Assembly: GCF_023721755.1 (NCBI RefSeq)
Contig: NZ_JAMDLH010000007.1
Coordinates: forward strand, 268,655-332,654
Source: Pleomorphomonas sp. NRK KF1
GTDB lineage: Bacteria > Pseudomonadota > Alphaproteobacteria > Rhizobiales > Pleomorphomonadaceae
Direction: 5' to 3'
DNA: 64,000 nt
Shown: positions 28,106 through 36,966 of the stretch, in pieces
Position numbering within the stretch: the stretch's first letter is position 1
Layout of the letters: every line of letters begins with the position of its first letter
Notes under the pieces: model-generated
Seen by the model: only the letters and a program-made list of their open reading frames with translations
Databases searched by the model: none
Told to the model about the DNA's origin: nothing
Translations under genes and position numbers: made by a program

Positions 28106-29218
28106 GTGAGGTTTCTTTTTTTCATTCCCAACCTGGCTGGAGGCGGAGCTGAACGGGTTGTTCTGACTGTGGCAGGGACCTTGGCGGAGCGCGGACACAA
28201 GGTTAAAATACTGGTGGTAGAATACGTTGTTGCTTATGACGTGCCGCGCGGCGTCGTCGTGGAGAGCCTTCTCCGCCCCGGCAAGAGATTCAGCAGCGGC
28301 CTGCTTGCGAAAATCGGCCTGGCGTTTCGGTTGCGTTGGCATCTTTGGAAGATGTTCAAGGAGCACCCCGCTGACCTTCATGTGGCGTCCTTGCCGTTCG
28401 CCTACGAGATTTGCCACTTGGCGCGTGTCGCCGGTACCGTTTTTCATGTTCATAACACTCTGTCTGTCCCTCTCGGCCGGTTGGCGCTTCGTCGACCGCA
28501 GAAGGCCGCGAGGCAGCGGGCCAGGCTGGTTCGGCAGTTTCGCGAGCGCCATCTAGTGGCGGTATCTCGTGGGGTGGCTCAGGACTTGTCGCGTGAGTTT
28601 TCCGTTCCGGCTAATAATATCGATATTGTTTATAACCCATTTGATCTTCAGAAAATTATGATAATGGCAAACGGAGCGGATGCTGATATCCCTCATGATA
28701 AGTTTATATTGTTCGCTGGAAGAAACAACTCCCAGAAGAGGATAGACTTGCTGATCGAGTCCTTCTCGATGATGGAGGGGGATGAGAAACTAGTGCTTCT
28801 AACCGAAACGGACGACCGGCTTAAGAGCTTGATCTCTTCTTCTCCACGGACTGACTCGATAATCGTCGCTGGATTTAGGTCCAACCCCTACGCATGGATG
28901 GCGGCAGCCGAGTTGCTCGTCTTGTGCTCCGATTGGGAGGGTTTTGGCAATGTGTTGGTTGAGGCGCTGGCTTGTGGCACCAAGGTGGTGTCAACCGATT
29001 GCCCGTCTGGGCCATCAGAAATACTGATCGGGGATTTGTCGGCCAACTTGGTGCCGGTGGGAGACGCTGTTGCATTGGCTCGTCGCATGCGGGCGGTTCT
29101 AGATGAGCCGCGTATCGGAGTAACCGATTTGTCACGATTCTCCGTTGAGGCGGCGGCCACCGCTTTTGAGCGACTTGCTGAGGCCGCGTCTGTTTCTCGT
29201 TGCGCAAATACAGCCTGA
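28106..29218 (+). CDS. GT4-type glycosyltransferase
   Basis: The 370-aa GT-B enzyme has the N-terminal FFIPNLAGGGAERVVLTVAG of GT4/GT1 transferases, HVHNTLSVPL, the C-terminal GRNNSQKRIDLLIESF and the EGFGNVLVEALACGTKVVSTD (E-x7-E) donor-binding motif. It starts at GTG 28106 after GGGGGG. It probably adds an NDP-sugar to a lipid-linked intermediate on the cytosolic membrane face. The specificity cannot be told. It is AT-rich like its neighbours, and the next gene starts about 75 nt later in the same direction. Confidence 0.85.
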   Translation: MRFLFFIPNLAGGGAERVVLTVAGTLAERGHKVKILVVEYVVAYDVPRGVVVESLLRPGKRFSSGLLAKIGLAFRLRWHLWKMFKEHPADLHVASLPFAYEICHLARVAGTVFHVHNTLSVPLGRLALRRPQKAARQRARLVRQFRERHLVAVSRGVAQDLSREFSVPANNIDIVYNPFDLQKIMIMANGADADIPHDKFILFAGRNNSQKRIDLLIESFSMMEGDEKLVLLTETDDRLKSLISSSPRTDSIIVAGFRSNPYAWMAAAELLVLCSDWEGFGNVLVEALACGTKVVSTDCPSGPSEILIGDLSANLVPVGDAVALARRMRAVLDEPRIGVTDLSRFSVEAAATAFERLAEAASVSRCANTA

Positions 29219-29292
29219 TTTCGAGCGACGCTTTCCTTATCGTCTCGTTCCCGCTAGACAGTGCGTGCATGAAGGGAGAGCGGTTCGGAAAG

Positions 29293-30114
29293 ATGAAGGG
29301 CTACGTCATCAACTTAGATCGGTCTGTCGAGCGCCTCACTCTCTTTCGGGAACGAGCAGCGAGAGTCGGCCTCAACTTCGAGCGGTTTCCGGCAATTGAC
29401 GGGAAGCAGCTTTCGGACGATGTCGTAGATTTCTGGCAACAGCGCTCGAGAATATGGGGGCCATTGTTGCCCACGGAAGTCGCCTGCTTTCTATCCCACC
29501 GTGGCGTCTGGCAGAAGATTGCTTCTGGCTCCGATCCATGGGCGATGGTGGTCGAGGATGACGTGGTTTTCTCTCCGGACGCCGGTGAGGTGCTCTCCTC
29601 TTCCGATTGGTTTCCTCAAGGTTCTCATGTCGTGAAATTTGAAACCATGGGGAATCGGGTCGAGCTCTCAGCACGAGTGTATGCCCGAAAGGACGGGTAT
29701 AAGTTGCGACGCTTGAAGGATGACCATATCGGTGCCGCAGGATACATTCTCGACAGGGAGAGCGCACAGTTTCTGGTGGAATGGACGCGTGACCGCTGTG
29801 AGCCCGCTGACAAACTTCTCTTTCACCCGTCGCAGCTTTCATCCGCCGGCTATCCCATTCTTCAAATGACGCCGGCTCTCTGCATGCAGGATTTCCATTT
29901 GCTCACGAAGCAAGAGCTTCAGGTCGCAACCAGTTCGATTGGACCGATTCTCAACCGGCGCCAGGGGCAGCCTCCACGTGATCGTCGGATGGGTTCTCGC
30001 CTAGTGCGGGCTCTGCGCAGAATTCTGAGGGATGTTGGCCGTATTGGCCTGCGCCTTTCAGGCATATCCGTGTTCGAGAAAATTAGGGTCCCTTCCTATC
30101 CGCCCCAGCGTTGA
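29293..30114 (+). CDS. Glycosyltransferase family 25 (LPS-type)
   Basis: The 273-aa protein begins MKGYVINLDRSVERLTLF, the GT25 hallmark. It contains the TEVACFLSHRGVWQKI block and the metal-binding acidic WAMVVEDDVVF, then IGAAGYILDRESAQFL. GT25 enzymes usually add galactose or glucose to LPS core or O-antigen. The ATG at 29293 follows AAGGGAGAG 10-18 nt upstream. An in-frame ATG at 29269 is less likely because the family start is the MKGYVIN motif. It continues the same-direction AT-rich array. Confidence 0.85.
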   Translation: MKGYVINLDRSVERLTLFRERAARVGLNFERFPAIDGKQLSDDVVDFWQQRSRIWGPLLPTEVACFLSHRGVWQKIASGSDPWAMVVEDDVVFSPDAGEVLSSSDWFPQGSHVVKFETMGNRVELSARVYARKDGYKLRRLKDDHIGAAGYILDRESAQFLVEWTRDRCEPADKLLFHPSQLSSAGYPILQMTPALCMQDFHLLTKQELQVATSSIGPILNRRQGQPPRDRRMGSRLVRALRRILRDVGRIGLRLSGISVFEKIRVPSYPPQR

Positions 30115-30162
30115 ATTTTCTGTCCAGGTCGGTTTCCCAGTCTACTTATGGATGAAATACTC

Positions 30163-31014
30163 ATGATCGTGACCCGTATCCACGGTGGGCTCGGAAACCA
30201 AATGTTCCAATATGCTGCTGGAAGGCGTGCGGCCATCTCTGCGGGAGTATCTCTGGGAATTGACCTTACTGCTATGGCAGATTACGACAAACGCATATAT
30301 GGGCTCAACCAGTTTGTCCTAACGCCCAACGCAAGGCCGATCGACGGAAAAGCCTTTTCCAAGGGAAGGGGACTCGTACATCTTTGGCGTAAGGTCACAA
30401 AGACGTACCGAGATCGTCGCGAGAGAGGTTTTCGATTTGATCCGGATATTCTGAACCTAAAACCTCCGGTTCGTCTTATCGGTTACTGGCAAAGCGAAAA
30501 ATATTTCTCCGATGTGGCAGACACGATCCGGGCAGACTTTGCCTTGGTGCGTCCGATGGCATCCAAGCGACAAGCCGTGCTAGATCGAATTTCGGCCTGT
30601 AATTCCATATCCGTTCACGTCAGGCGGGGTGACTATGTAAGCGTTCCGAAGTATGCGAGTATATTTGGAACATGTACTCCCGAGTGGTATCGACGCGCTG
30701 TCGCTATTGCGTCCGAAGGGCTGACAGACGTGGTCTTTTTTGTGTTCTCCGACGATATGCAATGGGCGAAGGAGAACTTGGGCCTGCCAGGCAGGGTCGA
30801 ATGGGTGGAGCCTCTACCCGATAAACGCGACGCCGAAGACCTTTACCTCATGGCTGCATGCCGCGCTCACGTGATTGCAAATTCTTCCTTCAGTTGGTGG
30901 GGGGCTTGGCTAGATCCGCGTGAAGACTCTCGAGTTGTGGCGCCTTCCCGTTGGTTTTTGTCGGACAATTTCGATGCTCGCGATCTGGTTCCTGAACGCT
31001 GGGTTCGACTTTGA
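30163..31014 (+). CDS. GT11 alpha-1,2-fucosyltransferase
   Basis: The 283-aa enzyme shows all GT11 motifs: IHGGLGNQMFQYAAGR at the N-terminus, SVHVRRGDYVS, FFVFSDDMQWAKENL and NSSFSWWGAWLDP. The HxRRGDY motif binds GDP-fucose. It adds alpha-1,2-linked L-fucose, as in Helicobacter FutC or E. coli WbsJ-type enzymes, and would use the gmd-fcl product. ATG 30163 puts the motif at the usual distance from the N-terminus; the ATG five codons earlier is possible. Its coexistence with a GT10 enzyme is unusual in this group. Confidence 0.9.
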   Translation: MIVTRIHGGLGNQMFQYAAGRRAAISAGVSLGIDLTAMADYDKRIYGLNQFVLTPNARPIDGKAFSKGRGLVHLWRKVTKTYRDRRERGFRFDPDILNLKPPVRLIGYWQSEKYFSDVADTIRADFALVRPMASKRQAVLDRISACNSISVHVRRGDYVSVPKYASIFGTCTPEWYRRAVAIASEGLTDVVFFVFSDDMQWAKENLGLPGRVEWVEPLPDKRDAEDLYLMAACRAHVIANSSFSWWGAWLDPREDSRVVAPSRWFLSDNFDARDLVPERWVRL

Positions 31015-31202
31015 CGGGTATCTCGAGCACCTATGTTTTTACCAACGGCCTGACTAACTTGTAGGGTTGGTTAGCGTTGAGCGAGTTTAGGCGTGTAAGA
31101 TAACAGGATGGTCGGGATCTGCGGTAGGCTGGTCGGAGCGGACAAGTAGCAGTGAACGGGAAATACGGTTGACGAGGTCACTGCTTCGGCGGATAGTTTG
31201 TA

Positions 31203-32036
31203 ATGAAACAAATGGGACTGCGTAGCGTCATGTTGGCACGGATTAGAGATAGTATTCTTAGAAAAATACTCCGTCGACTAGATTTTGATGAGGCAATGTA
31301 CTTTTCAAAATACCTGATGCTGCGGCAAGGTTTCGGATCTGGTGGGGCGGCCCAAAAAGGTGGGGAGGCTGGGATCCTAAAGCTAATCTCGCGACGGGAC
31401 CCTGTTGTCTTTGACGTTGGTGCCCACGTCGGCGAGTATGCGGCTATGGTTCTCGAAAATCTGCCATCGGCAACCGTTTACGCCTTTGAACCTTCCGACG
31501 CGCACTTTGCAAGATTACAGAATGCCCTTTCGGGTGACTCCCGCGCCAAGCTTTTTAATGTCGGGTTGGCCGAGAAAGTGGGGCGTCGAAACTTGTTTAA
31601 AGCCAGCGAAGTGTCTGGACTGGCCTCCTTTGCTCAGCGTCGACTCGATCATTTCGATATAAAGATGGATCTTGTTGAAGATGTCACCGTGACGACCGTG
31701 GATGAGGTGGTGGCAGAGATTGGAATTGCCAAAATTGATCTGCTCAAAATTGATGTTGAGGGATTCGAAATAGACGTCCTAAAGGGAAGCGTCAATTCAC
31801 TTGCCTCTGGCATTATTGACTTTGTCCAATTTGAGTTTGGTGGAACCTATCTGGATACGCATACCAATTTTCAGGATATGTTTTACCTTTTTGAGAGGTA
31901 TGGAATGGTGTTGGGCATAATTAAGCCAGACGGTTCCGTTCATGTAATAGATAGGTATAGAGAGATTTACGAATACTATAATGGTGCATCGAATTGGATC
32001 GCGGGAAACCGTGATCGCCTCTCTGCGTTGGCTTGA
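31203..32036 (+). CDS. FkbM-family SAM methyltransferase
   Basis: The 277-aa protein has the FkbM methyltransferase signature: VVFDVGAHVGEYAAMVLE (SAM-binding), VYAFEPSDAHFARLQ and IDLLKIDVEGFEIDVLKGS. In surface-glycan loci these enzymes O-methylate sugar hydroxyls, for example on fucose or on a chain-terminating residue. It is preceded by a 188-nt gap, listed as containing nothing recognised. It is AT-rich with a codon pattern unlike flanking chromosomal genes. The exact methylated position is unknown. Confidence 0.85.
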   Translation: MKQMGLRSVMLARIRDSILRKILRRLDFDEAMYFSKYLMLRQGFGSGGAAQKGGEAGILKLISRRDPVVFDVGAHVGEYAAMVLENLPSATVYAFEPSDAHFARLQNALSGDSRAKLFNVGLAEKVGRRNLFKASEVSGLASFAQRRLDHFDIKMDLVEDVTVTTVDEVVAEIGIAKIDLLKIDVEGFEIDVLKGSVNSLASGIIDFVQFEFGGTYLDTHTNFQDMFYLFERYGMVLGIIKPDGSVHVIDRYREIYEYYNGASNWIAGNRDRLSALA

Positions 32037-32210
32037 ACACTGCCGTCAATCGTTGCGGAACCGTTCGACGTAATAGTGAGTTCTAGGACTTTTGTTCGTC
32101 GTGTTGTTTTCACTGTGTTAGATGTGGCGGTTCTACGTCTCGCTTGTGATCTGAGTATCTTATTGTTGGTCAACGTTCGGCGTCGGTCCGCCTCCGAGGG
32201 GTATTAGCTA

Positions 32211-33005
32211 ATGAGTGGTCGTCTTAGCTTCAGGAAGTATCTGAAATTATCCGGATTGGACTTCCGCAAATTCTTCCGCTCTTGGGCGCTATGGTCTATT
32301 TACCGAGCTAATCGAAAAGCTTTTTTCAAACAAGCCAAAACGTCGAGCCATTTTTTTTCTACCGGAAGCGCTCTTCCGTGCCTTTGGGATCGTATGGATA
32401 AAGGGGGGATCGCGCGAGGCCAGTATTTCTTTCAAGATCTTTTGGTGGCGAGACGGATCTATGAGAGAAGACCGACCTCACATGTTGATATCGGGTCCAG
32501 AGTTGACGGCTTCGTAGCCCATGTCGCTGTTTTTATGAAAATACTCATTTTCGACTTGAGAGATGTCGATAGCACGGATGTAAATATTGAGTTTCAAAAG
32601 CGGGACATAATGCTTGATGACCCGAAGTGGTGGGATTCGGCTGAATCGTTGTCGTGTCTGCACGCGCTTGAACACTTTGGTTTGGGGCGCTATGGCGATT
32701 CCATTGACTTCGAAGGGCACGTTGTCGGGTTTAGAAACATGGCCAAGATGTTGAAGCCTGGTGGAGTTTTCTACTTCTCGGTCCCAATCGGAGCCAAGCA
32801 GCGTATTGAGTTTGACGCGCACCGCATTTTCTCATTGCCGTATCTTTTGTCGCTAATCGGCGATAACGGTCTCTCGGTTGCGGATTTTCACTATATTGAT
32901 GATAAAGGACTTCTACATGCTAACGTCCCGGTCCACTCTGACGATGCCTCTCTCACGTTTAATTTGCGCAATGGTTGCGGGATATTTGAGCTCAGAAAGA
33001 GCTGA
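32211..33005 (+). CDS. DUF268 family protein (methyltransferase-like)
   Basis: The 264-aa protein carries the DUF268 core: SHVDIGSRVDGFVAHVA, ESLSCLHALEHFGLGRYGD and KMLKPGGVFYFSVPIG. It is a degenerate Rossmann fold seen in polysaccharide loci. The DIGSRxDGF motif replaces the usual DxGxGxG. Its catalytic role is not established. It ends 4 nt from the stop of the convergent gene at 33010. It is the last plus-strand gene of the AT-rich fucosyl array. I assign it only to the family. Confidence 0.75.
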   Translation: MSGRLSFRKYLKLSGLDFRKFFRSWALWSIYRANRKAFFKQAKTSSHFFSTGSALPCLWDRMDKGGIARGQYFFQDLLVARRIYERRPTSHVDIGSRVDGFVAHVAVFMKILIFDLRDVDSTDVNIEFQKRDIMLDDPKWWDSAESLSCLHALEHFGLGRYGDSIDFEGHVVGFRNMAKMLKPGGVFYFSVPIGAKQRIEFDAHRIFSLPYLLSLIGDNGLSVADFHYIDDKGLLHANVPVHSDDASLTFNLRNGCGIFELRKS

Positions 33006-33009
33006 CGTT

Positions 33010-33822
33010 TTATTCAATTTCTGATTTAAATATTTTCCATCGCTTGTGTTTCCGTCTTAAAATGAGGTAGTTTGTATTGAATAGGCTGAACTGTATTGTC
33101 TTTACCCTTTTGGACCTGTTGCGGAGGACTAGGAACGGCTTATCCATGATCGTGTCGAGATCGAATTCGCTTGCATTCAAGACTGCGACGTTTTTCCAAT
33201 CCCTTGCAATTGCAGTAAGGCAAGCCTGATCATGACGATGTTCCTGAAATGTTGAGTCATTTGGCATTGTAGAGGGTGAGTCATCGAGGTAACGATACTC
33301 GTTCTGACAGCATAGGTTGAACCACCGAGACACGAACTCTCTGCTCCGCGGACCAATTTTTATGCCAATCACCCCGCCCATAAATTGATTATGCCCTCGT
33401 ACACCAGGGAACAGGTGCAGTAGGTCGCCTTTTGTCCATGATTCCGCGGGTAAACCTAGTTCAAATATTAGTATATCTCTATCTTCTATCATTGAATTGT
33501 AGTAATCAAGTCTCCTTTTGCCGAATTTATTGACCTCGCAGCCGACGTCAATATAATATAATATGTCCCCATCGGGAATTTTTTTCATTTGTTGAATTAG
33601 TATGTATGGCTTCCAGAGCCAGTACCCATAGCCCTTTGGATTTTTCTCTATAAAATCACCGTGACTCTGCCAGAAGGATTCCTCTCTTCTGATATCAATA
33701 TCGCTCACCGTTGTTACTGATGAGAAAAACTGAGATCTCTCGGCTTGACGACTGCGGCTCTTGAGCGCCTTCCTGAACGAGGGGCGTCCTCCACCGAATG
33801 TTAGGTAGTGAATATTAGGCAT
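33010..33822 (-). CDS. Putative polysaccharide glycosyltransferase
   Basis: The 270-aa protein starts MPNIHYLTFGGGRPSFR. It contains ENPKGYGYWLWKPYIL, GDILYYIDVGCEVN (an acidic pocket with D-x-D like spacing) and a conserved NDSTFQEHRHDQACLTAI late in the sequence. These fit a family of capsular and O-antigen transferases often next to DUF268 genes. The GTG at 33885 with AGGA is an alternative start that adds 21 residues. It faces the DUF268 gene end to end (4 nt), and its AT-richness groups it with the same island. The linkage it makes is unknown. Confidence 0.6.
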   Translation of the reverse strand: MPNIHYLTFGGGRPSFRKALKSRSRQAERSQFFSSVTTVSDIDIRREESFWQSHGDFIEKNPKGYGYWLWKPYILIQQMKKIPDGDILYYIDVGCEVNKFGKRRLDYYNSMIEDRDILIFELGLPAESWTKGDLLHLFPGVRGHNQFMGGVIGIKIGPRSREFVSRWFNLCCQNEYRYLDDSPSTMPNDSTFQEHRHDQACLTAIARDWKNVAVLNASEFDLDTIMDKPFLVLRNRSKRVKTIQFSLFNTNYLILRRKHKRWKIFKSEIE

Positions 33823-34024
33823 TACTGTATCCGTGCGACTCGACCTAGCGATGCATACCACGTTTCCGGTAATTTCGAGGATCACCGTTGTCCTTGCCCT
33901 TTTTCCAGTCGAAGGGCGGCTAGTCTCGTAAGAAAAATGGGGAGCATGAGCGCAGGGTCAAAATGCAATTCCCTGTGCTGTTATGGATGGGCGTTCCTCG
34001 CTATTTGGAAGAGCCGATTGGTCT

Positions 34025-35107
34025 TTAACGTTCAACGAATCTCCCCCCAACAGCCCGATACATCCCCTCCAGCGAGTGCCGCTCCACCGCTCGGTCGCGT
34101 CGAATCACAGGCGTCGGCGCCGCCGCAGGCGCGGCCGCCAGCGCCCTCGCCAGCTCCCCCGAATCCTTCGGCGACACCAGCGTCACGCCGGCCAGCCCTG
34201 CCGTGCACTCGGGGATGCCGCCGATGGGGCAGGAGATGATGGGGAGGTCGACGGACATGGCTTGGAGGACGGCCTGGGGGATGCCTTCGTTGGCGTAGCT
34301 TGGCAGGACGAAGACGTCGAGGGCGCGCAGCCAGGGGACGACGTCGGACTGGCGGCCGGCCATGGTGACGCGGTTGGCGAGGTTGAGTTCGGCGATTCGG
34401 GCCTTGAGGTTGGTTTCCTGCGGGCCGTCGCCGACGATCACCAGGTGGCTGTTGGGCACGCCTGTGGCCGCGAAGGCGTCGAGGAGGTAGGCGTGGCCTT
34501 TCCAGGAGCGCAGCGTGGCGACGATGCCGAAGATAAAGGCGTCTTCCGGCAGGCCGAGGGCGCGGCGGGCTTCGTGCTTATCGCCCGGCGAGAATCGGTC
34601 GGTGTCGATGCCGGTGGGCACCGAGGCGACGCGCTCTTTCGGCAGGAAGCCGTCGGCGGTGAGCTGTTCGACGATGGCCTCGCCGGTGGTCATCACGAAG
34701 TCGCAGCCGTGGCGGTAGATCCAGCGGCTGGCGAAGTTGCGCGGCACGTTGGCCGAGATGTGGCGGGTGCGTACCACACGCGGCCGGGGCTTGAGGCCGA
34801 GGCGGGCCAGCGCCACTACCCAGGAATCGATCGACGAGTGGGTGTTGACCACATCCGGCCGCATGTCGGCGAGAAGGCGCCGCATGGCGTGCACGGCGCC
34901 GAGGCCCTTGCTCCGGAGCGGCATGGCGATGGCCGGCACGCCATAGGCGGGAGCCGCCTTCAGGATCTCGGAGGTGGGATTGGCAGCGATCGTTACCTTG
35001 TGGCCGTGCTTGATGAACACGGCGGCCTCGGTCAGCACGCGGATCTCCTGGCCGCCCCAGCCCTCGGACGCCTCGGTGTGCAGGATGGTGAGCGGTCGGT
35101 CGGTCAT
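34025..35107 (-). CDS. GT4-type glycosyltransferase, LPS core
   Basis: The 360-aa GT-B protein has LTILHTEASEGWGGQEIRV at the N-terminus (acceptor side), RTRHISANVP, GIVATLRSWKGHAYLLDAF and a donor loop with EGIPQAVLQAMSVDLPIIS. It resembles rhizobial LPS core transferases. It is high-GC, unlike the adjacent island. Its start overlaps the preceding transferase stop by 4 nt, making it the last gene of the six-gene hldD operon. It probably adds an outer-core sugar. Confidence 0.86.
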   Translation of the reverse strand: MTDRPLTILHTEASEGWGGQEIRVLTEAAVFIKHGHKVTIAANPTSEILKAAPAYGVPAIAMPLRSKGLGAVHAMRRLLADMRPDVVNTHSSIDSWVVALARLGLKPRPRVVRTRHISANVPRNFASRWIYRHGCDFVMTTGEAIVEQLTADGFLPKERVASVPTGIDTDRFSPGDKHEARRALGLPEDAFIFGIVATLRSWKGHAYLLDAFAATGVPNSHLVIVGDGPQETNLKARIAELNLANRVTMAGRQSDVVPWLRALDVFVLPSYANEGIPQAVLQAMSVDLPIISCPIGGIPECTAGLAGVTLVSPKDSGELARALAAAPAAAPTPVIRRDRAVERHSLEGMYRAVGGRFVER

Positions 35108-36216
35108 TGGAAGTCCCGGTAGAGGTCGCGCCAGCGGTTCGTGGCGGCGGTGAGGTCGAAGCGGGTGGCAAGTGTCCGCGCTTTGTTGGCGCGGGCCGGC
35201 AGGTCGGCGATCACCGTGGCGAGCGCAGCGGAAAGATCGTCGGCGTCGCGGCTGGCGACGGCGCCGGCGCCGGTTGCCGCGATGTGCGAGGCGATGCCGG
35301 TGTCGGGCGTTACCACGGCCGGCAGACCGGAGGCGATGGCCTCTAGCGCCGCGTTGGGCATCGGGTCGTAGAGCGAGGGCAGGGCGAAGAGGTCGGCGGC
35401 GGCGTAGACCGGCCTGACGTCGTCGAGGCCGCCGAGCAGGCGGACGCGCTTGGCGAGGGCGAGCCGGTCGATGCGCTCGGCCAGCGCCTTGGCCCGGCGG
35501 TCGCGGCCGGCGATCAGCAGATGGGCGCCCGCAAGGCTGGGTGCGCGCAGCGCCTCAACGAGCTTGAAGGCGCCCTTGCGCTCGAAGCCGGAGCCGACGA
35601 AGGCGATCACCGGAGCGTCGTTCGGCAGACCGAAGCTTTGGCGCGCGGCCGCCTTTTCCTCAGCGCTTGCCGGCCGGAAGCGGTCGAGGTCGACGCCGTT
35701 CTCGATGACGCGGAGGCGCTGTTCGGGGACCTGGAGCCAAGTGCGCAGCTCGTCGGCGACCAGCTCGCTGTTGGCGACGAACAGCGTGCGTCCGTCGGCC
35801 ACCATGCGGCGCTCGGTGTCCATCACCAGGCGATGCATGGGGTCGAATTTGAGGGCTAGGGCGCCGAGCGGGCCGCGCTCGCGGCCGAGCCGGTCGACCC
35901 AGGCGGCGTGCACGCCGTCGCCGGCCCGGAAGATGTCGGCGCCCACCAGCCGCTCGTGGCTCTGTACGAGATCGAAGCCGCCTTCGGCGATGAGGTCGCC
36001 GACCGCCCTCTGGAAGTGGCGGTTGCGGCCGGCGCGGGTGAAGCCGCCGCGCGCCACCTGTCGCCGCTCGAGGCCGGATGCGTCGCCGCCGGCCCAGTCC
36101 TCGGCGATCACCGTCACGCTCTCGCCGGCCGAAATCAGCGCGCCGGCGGCGGTCAGGATGAAGCGCTCGGCGCCGCCGTGCGGATCGAATCGCTTGCGGA
36201 TGATGGCGAGCCGCAT
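35104..36216 (-). CDS. GT4-type glycosyltransferase, LPS core (WaaG-like)
   Basis: The 370-aa GT-B protein has RKRFDPHGGAERFILTAAG, VQSHERLVGADIFRAGDGVHAAW, the GSGFERKGAFKLVEAL segment and PSLYDPMPNAALEAIASGLPAVVT. The RxxxPxGGAE start and the middle block recall WaaG, which adds glucose to HepII in the core. In this operon it would act after WaaC and WaaF. It ends with a 4-nt overlap into the next transferase and starts 3 nt after the GT2 gene. Confidence 0.86.
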   Translation of the reverse strand: MRLAIIRKRFDPHGGAERFILTAAGALISAGESVTVIAEDWAGGDASGLERRQVARGGFTRAGRNRHFQRAVGDLIAEGGFDLVQSHERLVGADIFRAGDGVHAAWVDRLGRERGPLGALALKFDPMHRLVMDTERRMVADGRTLFVANSELVADELRTWLQVPEQRLRVIENGVDLDRFRPASAEEKAAARQSFGLPNDAPVIAFVGSGFERKGAFKLVEALRAPSLAGAHLLIAGRDRRAKALAERIDRLALAKRVRLLGGLDDVRPVYAAADLFALPSLYDPMPNAALEAIASGLPAVVTPDTGIASHIAATGAGAVASRDADDLSAALATVIADLPARANKARTLATRFDLTAATNRWRDLYRDFQ

Positions 36217-36219
36217 CGC

Positions 36220-36966
36220 TCAGCGCTCCCAGCCGACGGCGAGATAGCGCCAGAAGGTCTCCTGCGCCTTGGTGGCGGCGGCGGCGAAGCCGCGCGCGCC
36301 GTCGAGAAAGCCGGCTTGCAGGATGTAGTGCTTGAAGAAGGCGAAGACGCAGCGGACGATGGCCGGGCCGAGGCCGCCGCGCTTGCCGCGGGCACGGCGC
36401 ACGCTGGCCGAGGCCAGGGCATAGCGGCGCTGCTTGTCGAGCACCTCGTCGATGCCGCGATAGCTCAAGTGATCCATGGCGGCGGCGAGGTCGGCCACCT
36501 TGCCGTCGACGATCAGGCTCTCGTGGACGATATCGGTCGAGAAGCGGGCGCGGTCGCGGCGGGCGAGGCGCAGCACGCGGTCGGGCGACCAGCCGCCATG
36601 GCGCATGACTTGGCCGAGGAACTGGTTGCGACGGTCGATGCGATAGCCGTCGGCGGCCGGCGCCGCGATGGCGGCGCGGATCTCGGCGGCAAGGTCGGGC
36701 GGAATGCGCTCGTCGGCGTCGATCGACAGCACCCAGTCTCCGGTGGCAAGGTCGAGCGCCCGCTGCTTCTGCGGTCCGAAGCCGGGGAAGTCGGGCGTCT
36801 CCAGCAGCGTGGCGCCGGCGGCGCGGGCGATCTCCTGCGTGCCGTCGCGGCTGCCGGAATCCACCACCACGATCTCCTGGCAGAAGGCGAGCGAGGCGAG
36901 GCAGTCCGGCAGGTCGCGCGCTTCGTCCTTGACGATCAGGATGGCGCTGAGGCGGGGAGCGGTCAT
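36220..36966 (-). CDS. GT2-family glycosyltransferase, LPS core (WaaE-like)
   Basis: The 248-aa GT-A enzyme has AILIVKDEARDLPDCLASLA, VVVDSGSRDGT and the metal-binding LSIDADERIPPDL (DxD). QFLGQVMRHGGWSPDRVLRLAR follows. This pattern is that of WaaE/KdtX, a beta-1,4-glucosyltransferase acting on heptose I. It overlaps waaC by 4 nt and is followed after 3 nt by the next transferase, so it is translationally coupled in the operon. Confidence 0.86.
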   Translation of the reverse strand: MTAPRLSAILIVKDEARDLPDCLASLAFCQEIVVVDSGSRDGTQEIARAAGATLLETPDFPGFGPQKQRALDLATGDWVLSIDADERIPPDLAAEIRAAIAAPAADGYRIDRRNQFLGQVMRHGGWSPDRVLRLARRDRARFSTDIVHESLIVDGKVADLAAAMDHLSYRGIDEVLDKQRRYALASASVRRARGKRGGLGPAIVRCVFAFFKHYILQAGFLDGARGFAAAATKAQETFWRYLAVGWER

